A stretch of 64,000 nucleotides of DNA from Dokdonella sp. (GTDB lineage: Bacteria; Pseudomonadota; Gammaproteobacteria; Xanthomonadales; Rhodanobacteraceae). The notes under the pieces are model-generated. The model was not told where the DNA came from and did not search any database. It saw nothing but the letters and a program-made list of their open reading frames with translations. The translations under genes and the position numbers were made by a program. The DNA lies in assembly GCA_024707225.1 (NCBI GenBank), contig JANQAE010000004.1, positions 558,001-622,000 of the forward strand, read 5' to 3'. This document shows, one piece after another, positions 1 to 12,137 of the stretch (the stretch's first letter is position 1; each line of letters opens with the position of its first letter).

Positions 1-400
1 CCGCGGCGGACTGCGCCGAGGGTGCGGCCGGGGTGGGCGGCACCGGCGAGGGCACCGGCTCGGCCGGCGCCGGCACGATCGGATCGACCGCGATCACGCC
101 GGCCGGCGCTGCCGGCTGCGCGACCGGCCCCGGAACGGGTCCGCTCTCGCGCTGCACCTGCCAGGCGATGCCGGCCGCGAGCACGACGCCGGCGACCGAT
201 CCCAGGCCCAGCAGCCAGCGTTGCCGCGGCCGGCGCCGTGCGTCGGCGCCACGGACCGCGCGGGCCGCCTCGGCCAGGATCGCGCGATCGAGCCGGCGCG
301 CCGGCTCGGCGCGCGGCAGCTTGCGATAGAGCCGGCCGAGCTCGCCGCCGTCCTCGCCGAGGAATGCCTCCAGGTCGCGCTCGCGCCGATCGCCGCTCAC
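1..400 (-). CDS. Anti-sigma-like membrane protein, 3' end cut by the window edge
   Basis: Translating the minus strand from a GTG at 400 gives an open frame to the left edge (about 133 residues visible). The GTG shares four bases (GTGA) with the stop of the ECF sigma gene, so the two are translationally coupled. The first 60 residues are charged and soluble (LYRKLPRAEPARRLDRAIL). One hydrophobic helix follows at about residues 62-81 (RWLLGLGSVAGVVLAAGIAW), then a Pro/Ala-rich stretch that would lie in the periplasm. A short cytoplasmic N-terminus, one membrane helix and a position directly after a sigma gene fit an anti-sigma factor. No zinc-binding anti-sigma motif is visible, so the role is inferred from context. 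Confidence 0.7.
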   Translation of the reverse strand, partial: MSGDRRERDLEAFLGEDGGELGRLYRKLPRAEPARRLDRAILAEAARAVRGADARRRPRQRWLLGLGSVAGVVLAAGIAWQVQRESGPVPGPVAQPAAPAGVIAVDPIVPAPAEPVPSPVPPTPAAPSAQSAA

Positions 401-948
401 GACTGGAACCTCGCCCGGATGCGCGCCAGCGCGTAGCGCAGACGCGATTTGACGGTCTCGCGGCCGGCACCGGTCAGCTCGCCGATCTCCGCAAGCCCGA
501 GGCCGCCCTCGATGCGCAGCAGGAACGCCAGGCGCTGCTCCTCGGGCATCTCCTCGAGCGCGAGCTGCAGCTTGCGGCGCTGCTCGAACTCGCTGAGCAC
601 GCGGTCGGGCCGTTCGGCCTCGGGCGCGTCGAGCCGCCGGAACACCGCGTCGGCCTCCTCCTCGGAAACGGCCGGGCGCTGGCGCCGGAAACGGTCGACG
701 ATCAGGTTGTGCGCGATCTGCAGCAGCCAGGTCGTGAACTTCGCCTCGGGCCGGTAGCGCTCGCGCGCGGCGATCAGCCGGCTCCAGGTCTCCTGGAACA
801 CCTCGTCGGCATCGGCGCGGTTGTGCAGGCCGCGCAGTGCGAAGCGATAGACCGTACCGCGGTGGCGCCGGTAGAGGATTTCGAAGGCGACGGTATCGCC
901 CCCGGCATAAGCCGACATCAGTTCTTCGTCCGTTCGTTCGACCCCCAT
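397..948 (-). CDS. ECF-family RNA polymerase sigma factor
   Basis: A 183-residue sigma-70 family protein with region 2 near the N-terminus (ADEVFQETW, FTTWLLQIAHNLIVDRFRR) and region 4 at the C-terminus (LEEMPEEQRLAFLLR, ETVKSRLRYALARIRARF). These are the two domains of extracytoplasmic-function sigma factors, which recruit RNA polymerase to stress or envelope promoters. The start at 948 gives the N-terminus MGVERTDEELMSAY, close to the family's usual start. An in-frame ATG at 990 is possible and neither has a strong ribosome site. It overlaps the downstream anti-sigma-like gene by four bases, so the pair is probably co-regulated. The target genes cannot be told from this sequence. Confidence 0.9.
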   Translation of the reverse strand: MGVERTDEELMSAYAGGDTVAFEILYRRHRGTVYRFALRGLHNRADADEVFQETWSRLIAARERYRPEAKFTTWLLQIAHNLIVDRFRRQRPAVSEEEADAVFRRLDAPEAERPDRVLSEFEQRRKLQLALEEMPEEQRLAFLLRIEGGLGLAEIGELTGAGRETVKSRLRYALARIRARFQS

Positions 949-1100
949 GCCGACGAGGTTATGACAATCAGCCGGAGACGTCATCGACATGGCCTGCTGC
1001 AACGCGCGCACGCGCGCGGCGGGGTTCGGACGCCCGCGGGCAGACGGCACGCCGCAGCTCGGCGATGATGGCCGCCCCTGTCCATCGGAAACCGATCGCG

Positions 1101-1454
1101 ATGAGTGCACACGGCCAGGACCGGCGCATCGACTACGTCGAGTTCGACGTCACCGACATCGAGCGCGCCAAAGCCTTCTACGGCGCGGCTTTCGGCTGGA
1201 CGTTCACCGACTACGGAGCGGCCTACTGCGAGTTCCGCGACGGCCGTCTCAGCGGCGGCTTCGCGGTCGGCCAGCCGCCGCGTCCGGGCGGCCCGCTGGT
1301 GATCGTCTACGCCGACGATCTGGAAGCCGCGCAGCGGCGGCTCGAACAGGCCGGCGCGCGGATCAGCCGGCCGATCTTCGCGTTCCCGGGCGGGCGGCGG
1401 TTCCACTTCGTCGATCCGGACGGCTACGAACTGGCCGTGTGGTCGGCGGCCTGA
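1101..1454 (+). CDS. VOC-family (glyoxalase-like) protein
   Basis: A 117-residue single vicinal-oxygen-chelate domain protein. The opening IDYVEFDVTDIERAKAFYGAAF and the closing FHFVDPDGYELAVW are the two beta-alpha-beta-beta-beta halves typical of small VOC proteins, which act as lyases, dioxygenases or binding proteins. The substrate is unknown. The start at 1101 gives the family-typical N-terminus MSAHGQDRRIDYVEF; an upstream in-frame ATG at 1065 would add twelve residues with no family resemblance. It lies alone, divergent from the sigma gene and convergent with the regulator at 1574. Confidence 0.8.
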   Translation: MSAHGQDRRIDYVEFDVTDIERAKAFYGAAFGWTFTDYGAAYCEFRDGRLSGGFAVGQPPRPGGPLVIVYADDLEAAQRRLEQAGARISRPIFAFPGGRRFHFVDPDGYELAVWSAA

Positions 1455-1573
1455 GCGGCCTCGTGCGCGAGCTTGCGCGCGCGTGCAGCGGCGGGCCGGA
1501 CACCGAGCCGGCGGCCGGCGGCGGGGCTGCGGCGGCGGGCGTCGCCCACGCGCTGCTCAGACCGGGCAGCGCC

Positions 1574-1876
1574 TCAGCCGCGCGCCCCGATCAAGCGGCC
1601 CATCGCCGCGAGATAGGCCGCGAACGCACGCCGGCCCGCCGCTGTGATGCGGATGCGCGTCAGCGGCTTGCGCTCGACGAAGCTTTTCTCGATCGCCACG
1701 TAGCCGGCTTCCTCCAGCTTCTTCAGGTGCACCGACAGATTGCCCTGGGTGGCGTCGAGCGCGGTCTTCAGCTCGGTGAAGTCGGCGACCTCGGCATCGG
1801 CCAGATAGACCATCACGCCCAGGCGCAGACGGCCGTGGATGATCTCGTCGATACCGCCGAGGTCGGCCAGGCCCAT
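1574..1876 (-). CDS. Small winged-helix transcriptional regulator
   Basis: A 100-residue protein made almost wholly of a winged helix: IIHGRLRLGVMVYLADAEVADFTELK leads into the recognition helix region (LDATQGNLSVHLKKLEEAGYVAIEKSF) and a beta wing (RKPLTRIRITAAGRRAF). This matches the MarR/ArsR-like DNA-binding family of stand-alone winged helices (HTH_27 type). It begins seven bases after the stop of the membrane protein gene at 1884, so both come from one transcript. Such pairs often autoregulate, but no operator was identified. Confidence 0.85.
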   Translation of the reverse strand: MGLADLGGIDEIIHGRLRLGVMVYLADAEVADFTELKTALDATQGNLSVHLKKLEEAGYVAIEKSFVERKPLTRIRITAAGRRAFAAYLAAMGRLIGARG

Positions 1877-1883
1877 CGGTGCC

Positions 1884-2519
1884 TCAGGCCCCGGCCTGCG
1901 CCAGGCGCGCCTCGCGCAGCATGATCCAGCCCGGCAGCGCCATCAGTCCGAACAGCGACACGGTGCAGACCGCGAGGTAGTGCGCCGATCCGTTGGCGAG
2001 GCCGAGCGCGACCGCCGCGACCAGCCAGCCGATCGCCGTCGCCAGCATCCAGGCACGCCGCTGCAGCGCATGCATGACGTACCAGACCGCCCCCTGCAGC
2101 GCGAAGACCACGGCCGGATACAGCAGCCATACTTCGAGACTGCCCAGGCGCAGCGCATTGGCGCCGAACACCACGACCATCGCCAGATTGGCCAGGCCCG
2201 CGCCGGCGAACGTGGCTCCGAGCGCGCGATTGGCCGAGGAGCCGTGCCGGCCGGCGCCACGATCACGGCGGATCGCCGCGATCAGCACGATCAGGAAGAT
2301 CGCCGTGATCGCGACGACGACGCTCAGACCCGCCCAGTCCGGCCAGCGGATCAGCCCGATCGCCTGGCCCCAGTGGAACAGGCACTGCAGGCCGTAGAGC
2401 AGGCCGCCGGCCAGATAGGCGACGCCGCCGGCCATGCGCGTGCGGCCGGCGCCCTCGGCGATCGAGCGCAGGAAGGCCAGATCGTCTTCGGGCGAATGCG
2501 TGCGCGACGGGAGGGACAT
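1884..2519 (-). CDS. Multi-pass membrane protein of unknown function
   Basis: A 211-residue protein with a soluble N-terminus (MSLPSRTHSPEDDLAFLRSIAEGAG) followed by about six hydrophobic helices (for example LSVVVAITAIFLIVLIAAI and LYPAVVFALQGAVWYVMHAL). I do not recognise a defined enzymatic or transport motif. The start at 2519 follows a purine-rich stretch; an ATG two codons earlier is also possible. It is the first gene of a two-gene unit with the winged-helix regulator 1574-1876. This membrane protein plus small regulator arrangement is common in soil gammaproteobacteria, but the substrate or signal is unknown. Confidence 0.75.
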   Translation of the reverse strand: MSLPSRTHSPEDDLAFLRSIAEGAGRTRMAGGVAYLAGGLLYGLQCLFHWGQAIGLIRWPDWAGLSVVVAITAIFLIVLIAAIRRDRGAGRHGSSANRALGATFAGAGLANLAMVVVFGANALRLGSLEVWLLYPAVVFALQGAVWYVMHALQRRAWMLATAIGWLVAAVALGLANGSAHYLAVCTVSLFGLMALPGWIMLREARLAQAGA

Positions 2520-2659
2520 GGGCATTCCTGTTCGATGGCCCGAACGGCCTCTTCGCCGGCGGGGAGTATCTGCGCAGAGACGCAGCGCCGGCACGGATCC
2601 GGATCGGTCGCCGCGGCGACCGTCCAGGCCGTCGGGCACGGCGTCGCGCTGGATGGTAG

Positions 2660-6841
<4,182 letters not shown>

Positions 6842-6979
6842 CGCCGGGTGCGGTGCGCCGATACGGCGCCCGCGCCGCATCGGCCAGGGCGCGAGGCGGC
6901 CGTCATCGGCCTGCCGTCTTGGCGTCATCGCGGCGTTGCGCGGCCTGCCTAGTCTGCGGGCCCGCTTCCCTCGCGAGCC

Positions 6980-7891
6980 ATGCCGATGTCCACGACGATC
7001 CGCCGCTGGCGCGTGCAGGCCGCACGGCCCGAACTCAGCGTCATCGTGTCCACCTACAACCAGCCGCTGTGGCTCGAGAAGGCGCTCGCCGGCTACGCCG
7101 CGCAGAGCATGCGCCGATTCGAGCTGGTGATCGCCGACGACGGCAGCGACGCACGCACGCGCGACGTGCTCGAGCGCATCGCGCCGTCGCTCGGACTGGC
7201 GCTGACGCATGTGTGGCATCCCGATCAGGGCTTTCGCAAGAGCGCGATCCTCAATCGCGCGGTCGAGGTGGCGCAGGCCGACTACCTGGTGTTCTCCGAC
7301 GGCGATTGCATTGCGCGTGCCGATTTCGTCGCGACGCACGCCGCCCTGCGCCAGCCGGGCCGCTTTCTGTCGGGCGGCTACTGCAAGCTGCCGCTGAGCA
7401 CCTCGCAGCGCATCGACGGCGAGGACATCGCGCAGGGCCGCTTCGTCGATCCGGCCTGGCTGCGCGCGCACGGCTGCACCGACGCCGCGATCTCGCGCAA
7501 GCTGCGCGTGCACGGCCACCGCGCCGCGCTGTGGGATCGCCTGAGCACCGCGCGCGCGAGCTGGAACGGCCACAACGCATCGGGCTGGCGCCACGATGTT
7601 CTCGCCATCAACGGCTTCGACGAGCGCATGGGCTACGGCGGCCAGGATCGCGAATTCGGCGAACGCCTGGCCAACCTCGGCGTGCGCGGCCTGCGCATCC
7701 GCCATCGCGCGATCGTCGTGCATCTGGACCACCCGCGCGGCTACGCGACCGCCGAGTCGATCGCGCGCAACCGCGCGATCCGCGTGCAGACGCGGCGCAG
7801 CCGTTCCACCTGGTCGGTGCACGGCCTGCGGCCCGGGCCGGCGCCGCTGCTCGGACCGGCGGTACCGGCATTCGAGCCGGGCCTGGGCTGA
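6980..7891 (+). CDS. Family 2 glycosyltransferase
   Basis: A 303-residue GT-A fold enzyme. The N-terminal nucleotide-binding half begins ELSVIVSTYNQPLWLEKAL, with the metal-binding DxD-like motif in VFSDGDCIARADF (about residues 107-119). The C-terminal half has GFDERMGYGGQDREFGERL, typical of the galactosyltransferase-like C-terminal domain used by cell-surface glycan enzymes. It probably adds a sugar to lipopolysaccharide core or another envelope glycan; donor and acceptor are unknown. No membrane helix is visible. An ATG at 6986 is an alternative start. It follows ligA but 138 bases separate them, so co-transcription is uncertain. Confidence 0.85.
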   Translation: MPMSTTIRRWRVQAARPELSVIVSTYNQPLWLEKALAGYAAQSMRRFELVIADDGSDARTRDVLERIAPSLGLALTHVWHPDQGFRKSAILNRAVEVAQADYLVFSDGDCIARADFVATHAALRQPGRFLSGGYCKLPLSTSQRIDGEDIAQGRFVDPAWLRAHGCTDAAISRKLRVHGHRAALWDRLSTARASWNGHNASGWRHDVLAINGFDERMGYGGQDREFGERLANLGVRGLRIRHRAIVVHLDHPRGYATAESIARNRAIRVQTRRSRSTWSVHGLRPGPAPLLGPAVPAFEPGLG

Positions 7892-8071
7892 GCGCGGCCG
7901 GGCGGATCAGTGCCGGACCGGGCCGGGCCGCACGTCGCTCGGGCGCTGCGCGTATCGGATAGAGCGCAGCGCCGCCGCGTCGGCGATTCGCGGCCGTTCG
8001 CCGGTCAGTCGAAGTCCGAGCGGAACAGACGGTCGCCGGCGTGCACGTAGTCTGCGCCGAGGCAATGCCGG

Positions 8072-8548
8072 TCAATCGCCCGGGCCGCGCGAGGCGGAGT
8101 CAGCTGCGCGCCGCCGTGCCAGCAGGTGCGCAGCGGCGCCGATACCCAGGGCGACCGCGGCGACGACATCGGCGATGACGACCCGGCCGATCGCCGCGTT
8201 GGTGGACTCGGCCGATGCAGCCAGCCACAGGAACGAGACGACGCTGACCGCGGCGGCGAGCAGCGCCGCCGCATGCAGGGACGGTCGCCGGACGGCGATC
8301 AGCAGCCCCACGCCGAGCAGGCCGAACAGCACCGCGCGATGGCGCATCAGGAGGATCAGGTTCGGATCGTCGAGCGCCATGCCGTACAACGCCTCCAGCC
8401 GCTCGGCACCGAGCACGCCCGACAGCGGCAGCAGATGGATCACGGCGACCACGACCAGCATCGCCGACACCATGCGCTGCAGCAGCCGGCTGCGCACCGC
8501 GACGTGCGCCGCGGCAGGGTCCTGCGCCGCGTCGGACGCGTCGCTCAC
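8072..8548 (-). CDS. Small four-helix membrane protein
   Basis: A 158-residue protein starting at a GTG that shares four bases (GTGA) with the stop of the upstream YciI gene. It has four membrane helices: MVSAMLVVVAVIHLLPL, AVLFGLLGVGLLIAV, AAALLAAAVSVVSFLWLAA and VVIADVVAAVALGIGAAAHLL. The conserved block LLPLSGVLGAERLEALYG followed by LMRHRAVLFGLLG marks a family often mislabelled phosphopantetheine adenylyltransferase in databases. No nucleotidyltransferase motif is present, so that name should not be used. Its function is unknown; coupling to the YciI gene suggests they act together. Confidence 0.8.
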   Translation of the reverse strand: MSDASDAAQDPAAAHVAVRSRLLQRMVSAMLVVVAVIHLLPLSGVLGAERLEALYGMALDDPNLILLMRHRAVLFGLLGVGLLIAVRRPSLHAAALLAAAVSVVSFLWLAASAESTNAAIGRVVIADVVAAVALGIGAAAHLLARRRAADSASRGPGD

Positions 8549-9027
8549 GGCTGCTTCTTCGCGGCGATCCTGCCGTGCGTCTCGTTGACCTGCATCAGCG
8601 CGGCCGAGCTGTACAGCGCGTGATACTCGGCGACCATTTCGCCGCGGGCGATGACCGGATCGGTCTCGACGAGGCGCCTGGCCTCGGCGAGATCGGCGGT
8701 CGCCAGGATGAACAGGCCGCGCCAGCCGTCGACGCCGTCGAGCGGACCGGCCACCGCGAGCTTGCCCTCGGCCGCGAGACGGCCGATGTTCGCGAAGTGT
8801 CCCTTGAACATCGCGTCGCGCTCGGGCCCCGCCGGCATCGTATGCGGTCCGGTCTTCAGCACGACCAGCACGTAGTGACGCATGCCGAGCTCGTCCGCGC
8901 CGAGCGCGCGTGCCAGCGCCGCGTCGTGAACCGGTGCGGACGGCGCCGGCGGCGGATCGGCAGCAGCGATGCCGCCGAAAGTGACGAACACGACCGCCAT
9001 CGCGACGCGCTTGCGGTATCTCGACAT
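8545..9027 (-). CDS. Secreted or periplasmic YciI-family protein
   Basis: A 160-residue protein with an N-terminal signal peptide (MSRYRKRVAMAVVFVTFGGIAAA, probable cleavage near ADPPP) followed by one YCII domain: LGMRHYVLVVLKTGPHT, a GHFANIGRLAAEGKLAVAGPL helix-strand with its His, and LFILATADLAEARRLVETDP. YciI-like proteins have a dimeric ferredoxin-like fold; some are dehalogenases or muconolactone-type isomerases. A secreted version is less usual. The start at 9027 is supported by GGAGGG eight or so bases upstream. It is translationally coupled to the membrane protein 8072-8548. Confidence 0.82.
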   Translation of the reverse strand: MSRYRKRVAMAVVFVTFGGIAAADPPPAPSAPVHDAALARALGADELGMRHYVLVVLKTGPHTMPAGPERDAMFKGHFANIGRLAAEGKLAVAGPLDGVDGWRGLFILATADLAEARRLVETDPVIARGEMVAEYHALYSSAALMQVNETHGRIAAKKQP

Positions 9028-9429
9028 CGCACACCCTCCTCGATCGATCGGCGCTGCGTGCACCGCTACGCGCGGCGGGATCGTCCACCGCGTCCCGCGC
9101 GCCATCCTACGCCCGCGCGCCGCGGCTTGCCGCCGCTCGCCGAGCGGCTCGGCCCCGACCGCCGCATCATGCTGCGTGCGCCGCCCGAGACGTCCGGACC
9201 GACCTCTGCGCCGTGCCGGCCGTGCGCCGTCGCGACGAGCCGCCTGCCGCGCCACGGACGTCGCGCTGAGGCAGGCGCCGCCGTGCGTTTCGGCGATCCG
9301 CACGCGGACGACGCGCCGGCTGCACGATGCCGCGACACCGTGCAGCTCGCTGTCATCGGCCGCGTGTCCGTGAAGTGGGCAGCGCTGCAGCGGACGCGAA
9401 CAATGGCTTTCGATCGGGAGTGCGACCTC
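9028..9429. other. Divergent intergenic region
   Basis: Lies between the YciI gene (minus) and a secreted-protein gene (plus). It must hold both promoters, but no convincing -10/-35 pair, repeat or small gene was found. Confidence 0.4.
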
Positions 9430-10161
9430 ATGCATGCAGCTTCGACCTCCGCCCTCGCGGCGGCCCTGATACTGACCTCGGCCGGCGCGGCCAATGCCGC
9501 GAGCTGGTCGCGCGGCGAGAACGGCAGCGGACGCGTCAGCGGCACCGCGATCGCCCTCGGCGCCGCATCGATCTCGCAGCAGACCGACAATACGCCCGGT
9601 ACCGAAGGCGTGGCTTGCGGCAACGAGGACACCGGCGCGACGACCGAGAACGCGTTCTATCGCCGCTTCTATCTGTCCGAGCACGGCGCCGCACCGAGCG
9701 CGACCGTCAGTGCGGTGACGATCGCGCTGCGTGACGGCGATGCCGGCGCCAACGATGCCGTGCCGATCACGGTCAACCTCTACACGATCCCCGCCTCGAC
9801 GCCGGCGGACACGATACCGCTCGCCGCGCTGACGCCGATCGGCAGCGCCACGCTCGAGCTCTCGGTGCCGGCCGGCAACGCACCGACCAGCTTCACGATC
9901 CCGGTCACCGGCACGATCGCCGATACCGCCGCCAGCAACCTCGTCGTCGAGTGGACCAACGGCGCCGGCGCGCAGACGCTGCCCGGCTTCTATCCGGCCA
10001 ACAACACCGCCGCCGAAACGCATCCCTCGTTCATCCGCGCACCCGAATGCGGCGCGGCCACGCCCGCGACGTTCGCGAGCATCGGTTTCGCGTCGGCCTT
10101 GATCATGGTCGTGGAGGGCAGCGGCCTGCCGGTCTCGCTGCAGCAGTTCGAGGTCGACTGA
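9430..10161 (+). CDS. Secreted protein of unknown function
   Basis: A 243-residue protein with a signal peptide (MHAASTSALAAALILTSAGAANA, cleavage before ASWSRG). The mature part is rich in Thr, Ala and beta-type sequence and looks like one extracellular beta-sandwich, with three Cys and a Pro/Thr-rich middle. I do not recognise the family. The ATG at 9430 has GGGAG nine bases upstream; an in-frame ATG at 9403 would put nine charged residues before the signal peptide. A perfect GC hairpin follows the stop by 11 bases, so it appears to be a single-gene unit. Confidence 0.75.
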   Translation: MHAASTSALAAALILTSAGAANAASWSRGENGSGRVSGTAIALGAASISQQTDNTPGTEGVACGNEDTGATTENAFYRRFYLSEHGAAPSATVSAVTIALRDGDAGANDAVPITVNLYTIPASTPADTIPLAALTPIGSATLELSVPAGNAPTSFTIPVTGTIADTAASNLVVEWTNGAGAQTLPGFYPANNTAAETHPSFIRAPECGAATPATFASIGFASALIMVVEGSGLPVSLQQFEVD

Positions 10162-10172
10162 ACGCTTCGACC

Positions 10173-10201
10173 GACGCCGCTCGCCGGTCGCGAGCGGCGT
10201 C
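10173..10201 (+). terminator. GC-rich hairpin after the secreted-protein gene
   Basis: A perfect 12-bp stem (GACGCCGCTCGC with GCGAGCGGCGTC) and 5-base loop begin 11 bases after the stop at 10161. There is no T-run, so termination efficiency is uncertain. Confidence 0.5.
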
Positions 10202-10456
10202 GCCGTCCGGTCAGGTCGCGCGCGAGTCCGCGCTGCGCCGTTGCGGCGGCCAACGCCTCTTGCGTCGAGGACACGGCGCGTGAGGCACAGTCTTCGCCTC
10301 GCCCGCACGCGGGATCGGCGCGAGCATCCGGCCTCGTCGCGATCCGACCGCCGCCGAGCGGCCGGCACCGGCGGACGCGATCGGCGGGGCGCCGCGGGCG
10401 ATTCCTCTGCGAGCGAACCGATCGCTGCAGCGACACTCGTGTCCGCCGCCGCGGAC

Positions 10457-11278
10457 TCAGCGCAGCCGCGCGCCGATCCAGCTCACGATGTCGGCCATCA
10501 CGGCGTCCTTGCCGAGATCGTTGAGCAGGTCGTGGGCATGACCGTCGTAGAGCCGCAGCGTCTTATCGGTCGAGCCCGCCGTCTCGTGGAAGAGGCGGCT
10601 GCCGGCCGGCAGCGTCGCCTTGTCGGCGGTGCCGTGCAGGATCAGCACCGGCAGCGTGATCCGCGCAAACTCGCGGCGCAGCCGCGCGTTCGCGCGCACC
10701 AGGGCGGCCACGGTCGCGGCCGGCTGTGCTTCGCCGCGCGTCAGCGGATCGGCGTCGAGCGCGGCCACCGCGGCCGGATCGCGCGAGAAATCGGCGTTCC
10801 TGAGCTTGAGCACCGGCAGGCGTGGCGCGATGCGCGCCAGCCCCTTGATCACGGCGAGCGCGAACGCCGGTGCGGGCACCTGGAATGCGAAGCTCTCGCA
10901 GATCAGTCCGGACAGCCGGTCCTGATGATCGAGCGCGTACGTGCACGAGACCACGCCGCCGGCGCTGTGGCCGAGCAGGAAGACCGGCAGGCCCGGCTCG
11001 CGCGAGCGCGCCGTTTCGATCAGCGTGCCGAGGTCCTCCGCGTAGTCGGCGATGTCCTCGACGTAATAGCGCGCGCCGTCCGAGCGGCCGCGGCCGCGCA
11101 GGTCCAGCGCGTATACCGCAAAGCCGGCCGCCTCGAAGCGTTCGGCTGCCCAGCGGTACTGACCCCCGTGCGAATTGACGCCGTGGCAGATCACGACCAC
11201 CGCGCGCGGCGCGTCCGGACGCCACGATCGCATGAAGATCCGGACACCACCGCGCCCGGCGAAGCTCTCTTCCTTCAT
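10457..11278 (-). CDS. Alpha/beta hydrolase, lysophospholipase/monoacylglycerol-lipase type
   Basis: A 273-residue serine hydrolase of the Hydrolase_4 family. The oxyanion region is VVVICHGVNSHGGQYRW, the nucleophile elbow is GHSAGG, the acid lies in LPVLILHGTADKAT and the catalytic His in LYDGHAHDLLND. Enzymes of this type cleave acyl esters of lysophospholipids or monoglycerides. No signal peptide is visible, so it is probably cytoplasmic. The ATG at 11278 has GAGG nine bases upstream. It lies 68 bases downstream of the dienelactone-hydrolase-like gene on the same strand and may share its transcript. Confidence 0.88.
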   Translation of the reverse strand: MKEESFAGRGGVRIFMRSWRPDAPRAVVVICHGVNSHGGQYRWAAERFEAAGFAVYALDLRGRGRSDGARYYVEDIADYAEDLGTLIETARSREPGLPVFLLGHSAGGVVSCTYALDHQDRLSGLICESFAFQVPAPAFALAVIKGLARIAPRLPVLKLRNADFSRDPAAVAALDADPLTRGEAQPAATVAALVRANARLRREFARITLPVLILHGTADKATLPAGSRLFHETAGSTDKTLRLYDGHAHDLLNDLGKDAVMADIVSWIGARLR

Positions 11279-11346
11279 CGTGATGCGCCTCGGTCTGTGG
11301 ATCGGCGGTGCGGGAGGGTTCGGTTCGCGGACGGGGGACGTCGGTC

Positions 11347-12069
11347 TCAGCCCAGGTGACGGCGCAGGAAATCCAGCGTGCGGCTGCGCGACAGCCGCGC
11401 CGCTTCGGCGTCGTAATGCATGCCGCCGTGGCGAGAGAACGCGTGCCGGCAGCCCGGATAGCCATGCACCTCGAACCCGGGCCGACCGCGCAACGCATCC
11501 TCGATCCGCCGCTGCGCCTCCTTCGGAATGAACTCGTCCTGGTCGGCCAGATGCATCTGCAGCGGCGCCCGGACGCCGTCCGCCTCGGCCAGGAACTCGT
11601 CGGTGCGCGCGCCGTGGAACGCCACCGCGGCGTCGACCGGCGTGCGCGCCGCGCTCAGGAACGTCAGCAGGCCGCCCAGGCAGAAGCCCATCACGCCGAC
11701 CTTGCCGGTGCTGCCCGGCAGCGTACGCGCCGCCGCGACGGTCGCCGCGACGTCGCGCACGCCGAGGTCGAGATCGAACGCGCGGTAATAGGCCAGGCCC
11801 TGCTCCCAGTCCGTCTTCGAGCGCACCGACAGGTCCACGCCGCGCGCCTGCCGCCAGAACAGCTCCGGACACAGCGCGAGATAGCCGGCCGCGGCCAGTT
11901 CGTCGCAGGTCTCACGCAGGTCCGCATTGACGCCGAACACCTCGTGCAGCACGACCACGGCCGGCCGCGGCGCCGAGTCCGGACGGGCCAGATAGGCATC
12001 GAACTCGCCGTCGGCCATCGCGATGCGCAGGCCGTGCGCCGGGTCGTCCCGCCAGGATGGCGTGGTCAT
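11347..12069 (-). CDS. Dienelactone hydrolase family protein
   Basis: A 240-residue alpha/beta hydrolase with the Cys-type nucleophile elbow of dienelactone hydrolases (GVMGFCLGG), the acid in LADQDEFIPK and the His in GCRHAFSRHG. The fingerprint AVVVLHEVFGVNADLRETCD is also typical. Family members open dienelactones in aromatic degradation or act on other esters. The ATG at 12069 follows AAGGGG. It is divergent from the GlxA-type regulator at 12138, with only 68 bases between the two starts, so that regulator is the likely controller. Confidence 0.9.
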   Translation of the reverse strand: MTTPSWRDDPAHGLRIAMADGEFDAYLARPDSAPRPAVVVLHEVFGVNADLRETCDELAAAGYLALCPELFWRQARGVDLSVRSKTDWEQGLAYYRAFDLDLGVRDVAATVAAARTLPGSTGKVGVMGFCLGGLLTFLSAARTPVDAAVAFHGARTDEFLAEADGVRAPLQMHLADQDEFIPKEAQRRIEDALRGRPGFEVHGYPGCRHAFSRHGGMHYDAEAARLSRSRTLDFLRRHLG

Positions 12070-12137
12070 GTCGCTTCCCCTTTTCCAGAAGTACGCCGCA
12101 AGATAGCGATCGAGTGATCGGCTGGGGAGGGACGCAA

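Noticed and set aside
8072-8548. Database-style name phosphopantetheine adenylyltransferase for the small membrane protein.
   Set aside because: The protein is four membrane helices with no nucleotidyltransferase motif; the name is a known mislabel.
8545-10368. Long minus-strand frames extending upstream of the YciI gene through 10.3 kb.
   Set aside because: The extension is antisense to the exported protein at 9430 and lacks protein features; the YciI start with its GGAGGG site is at 9027.
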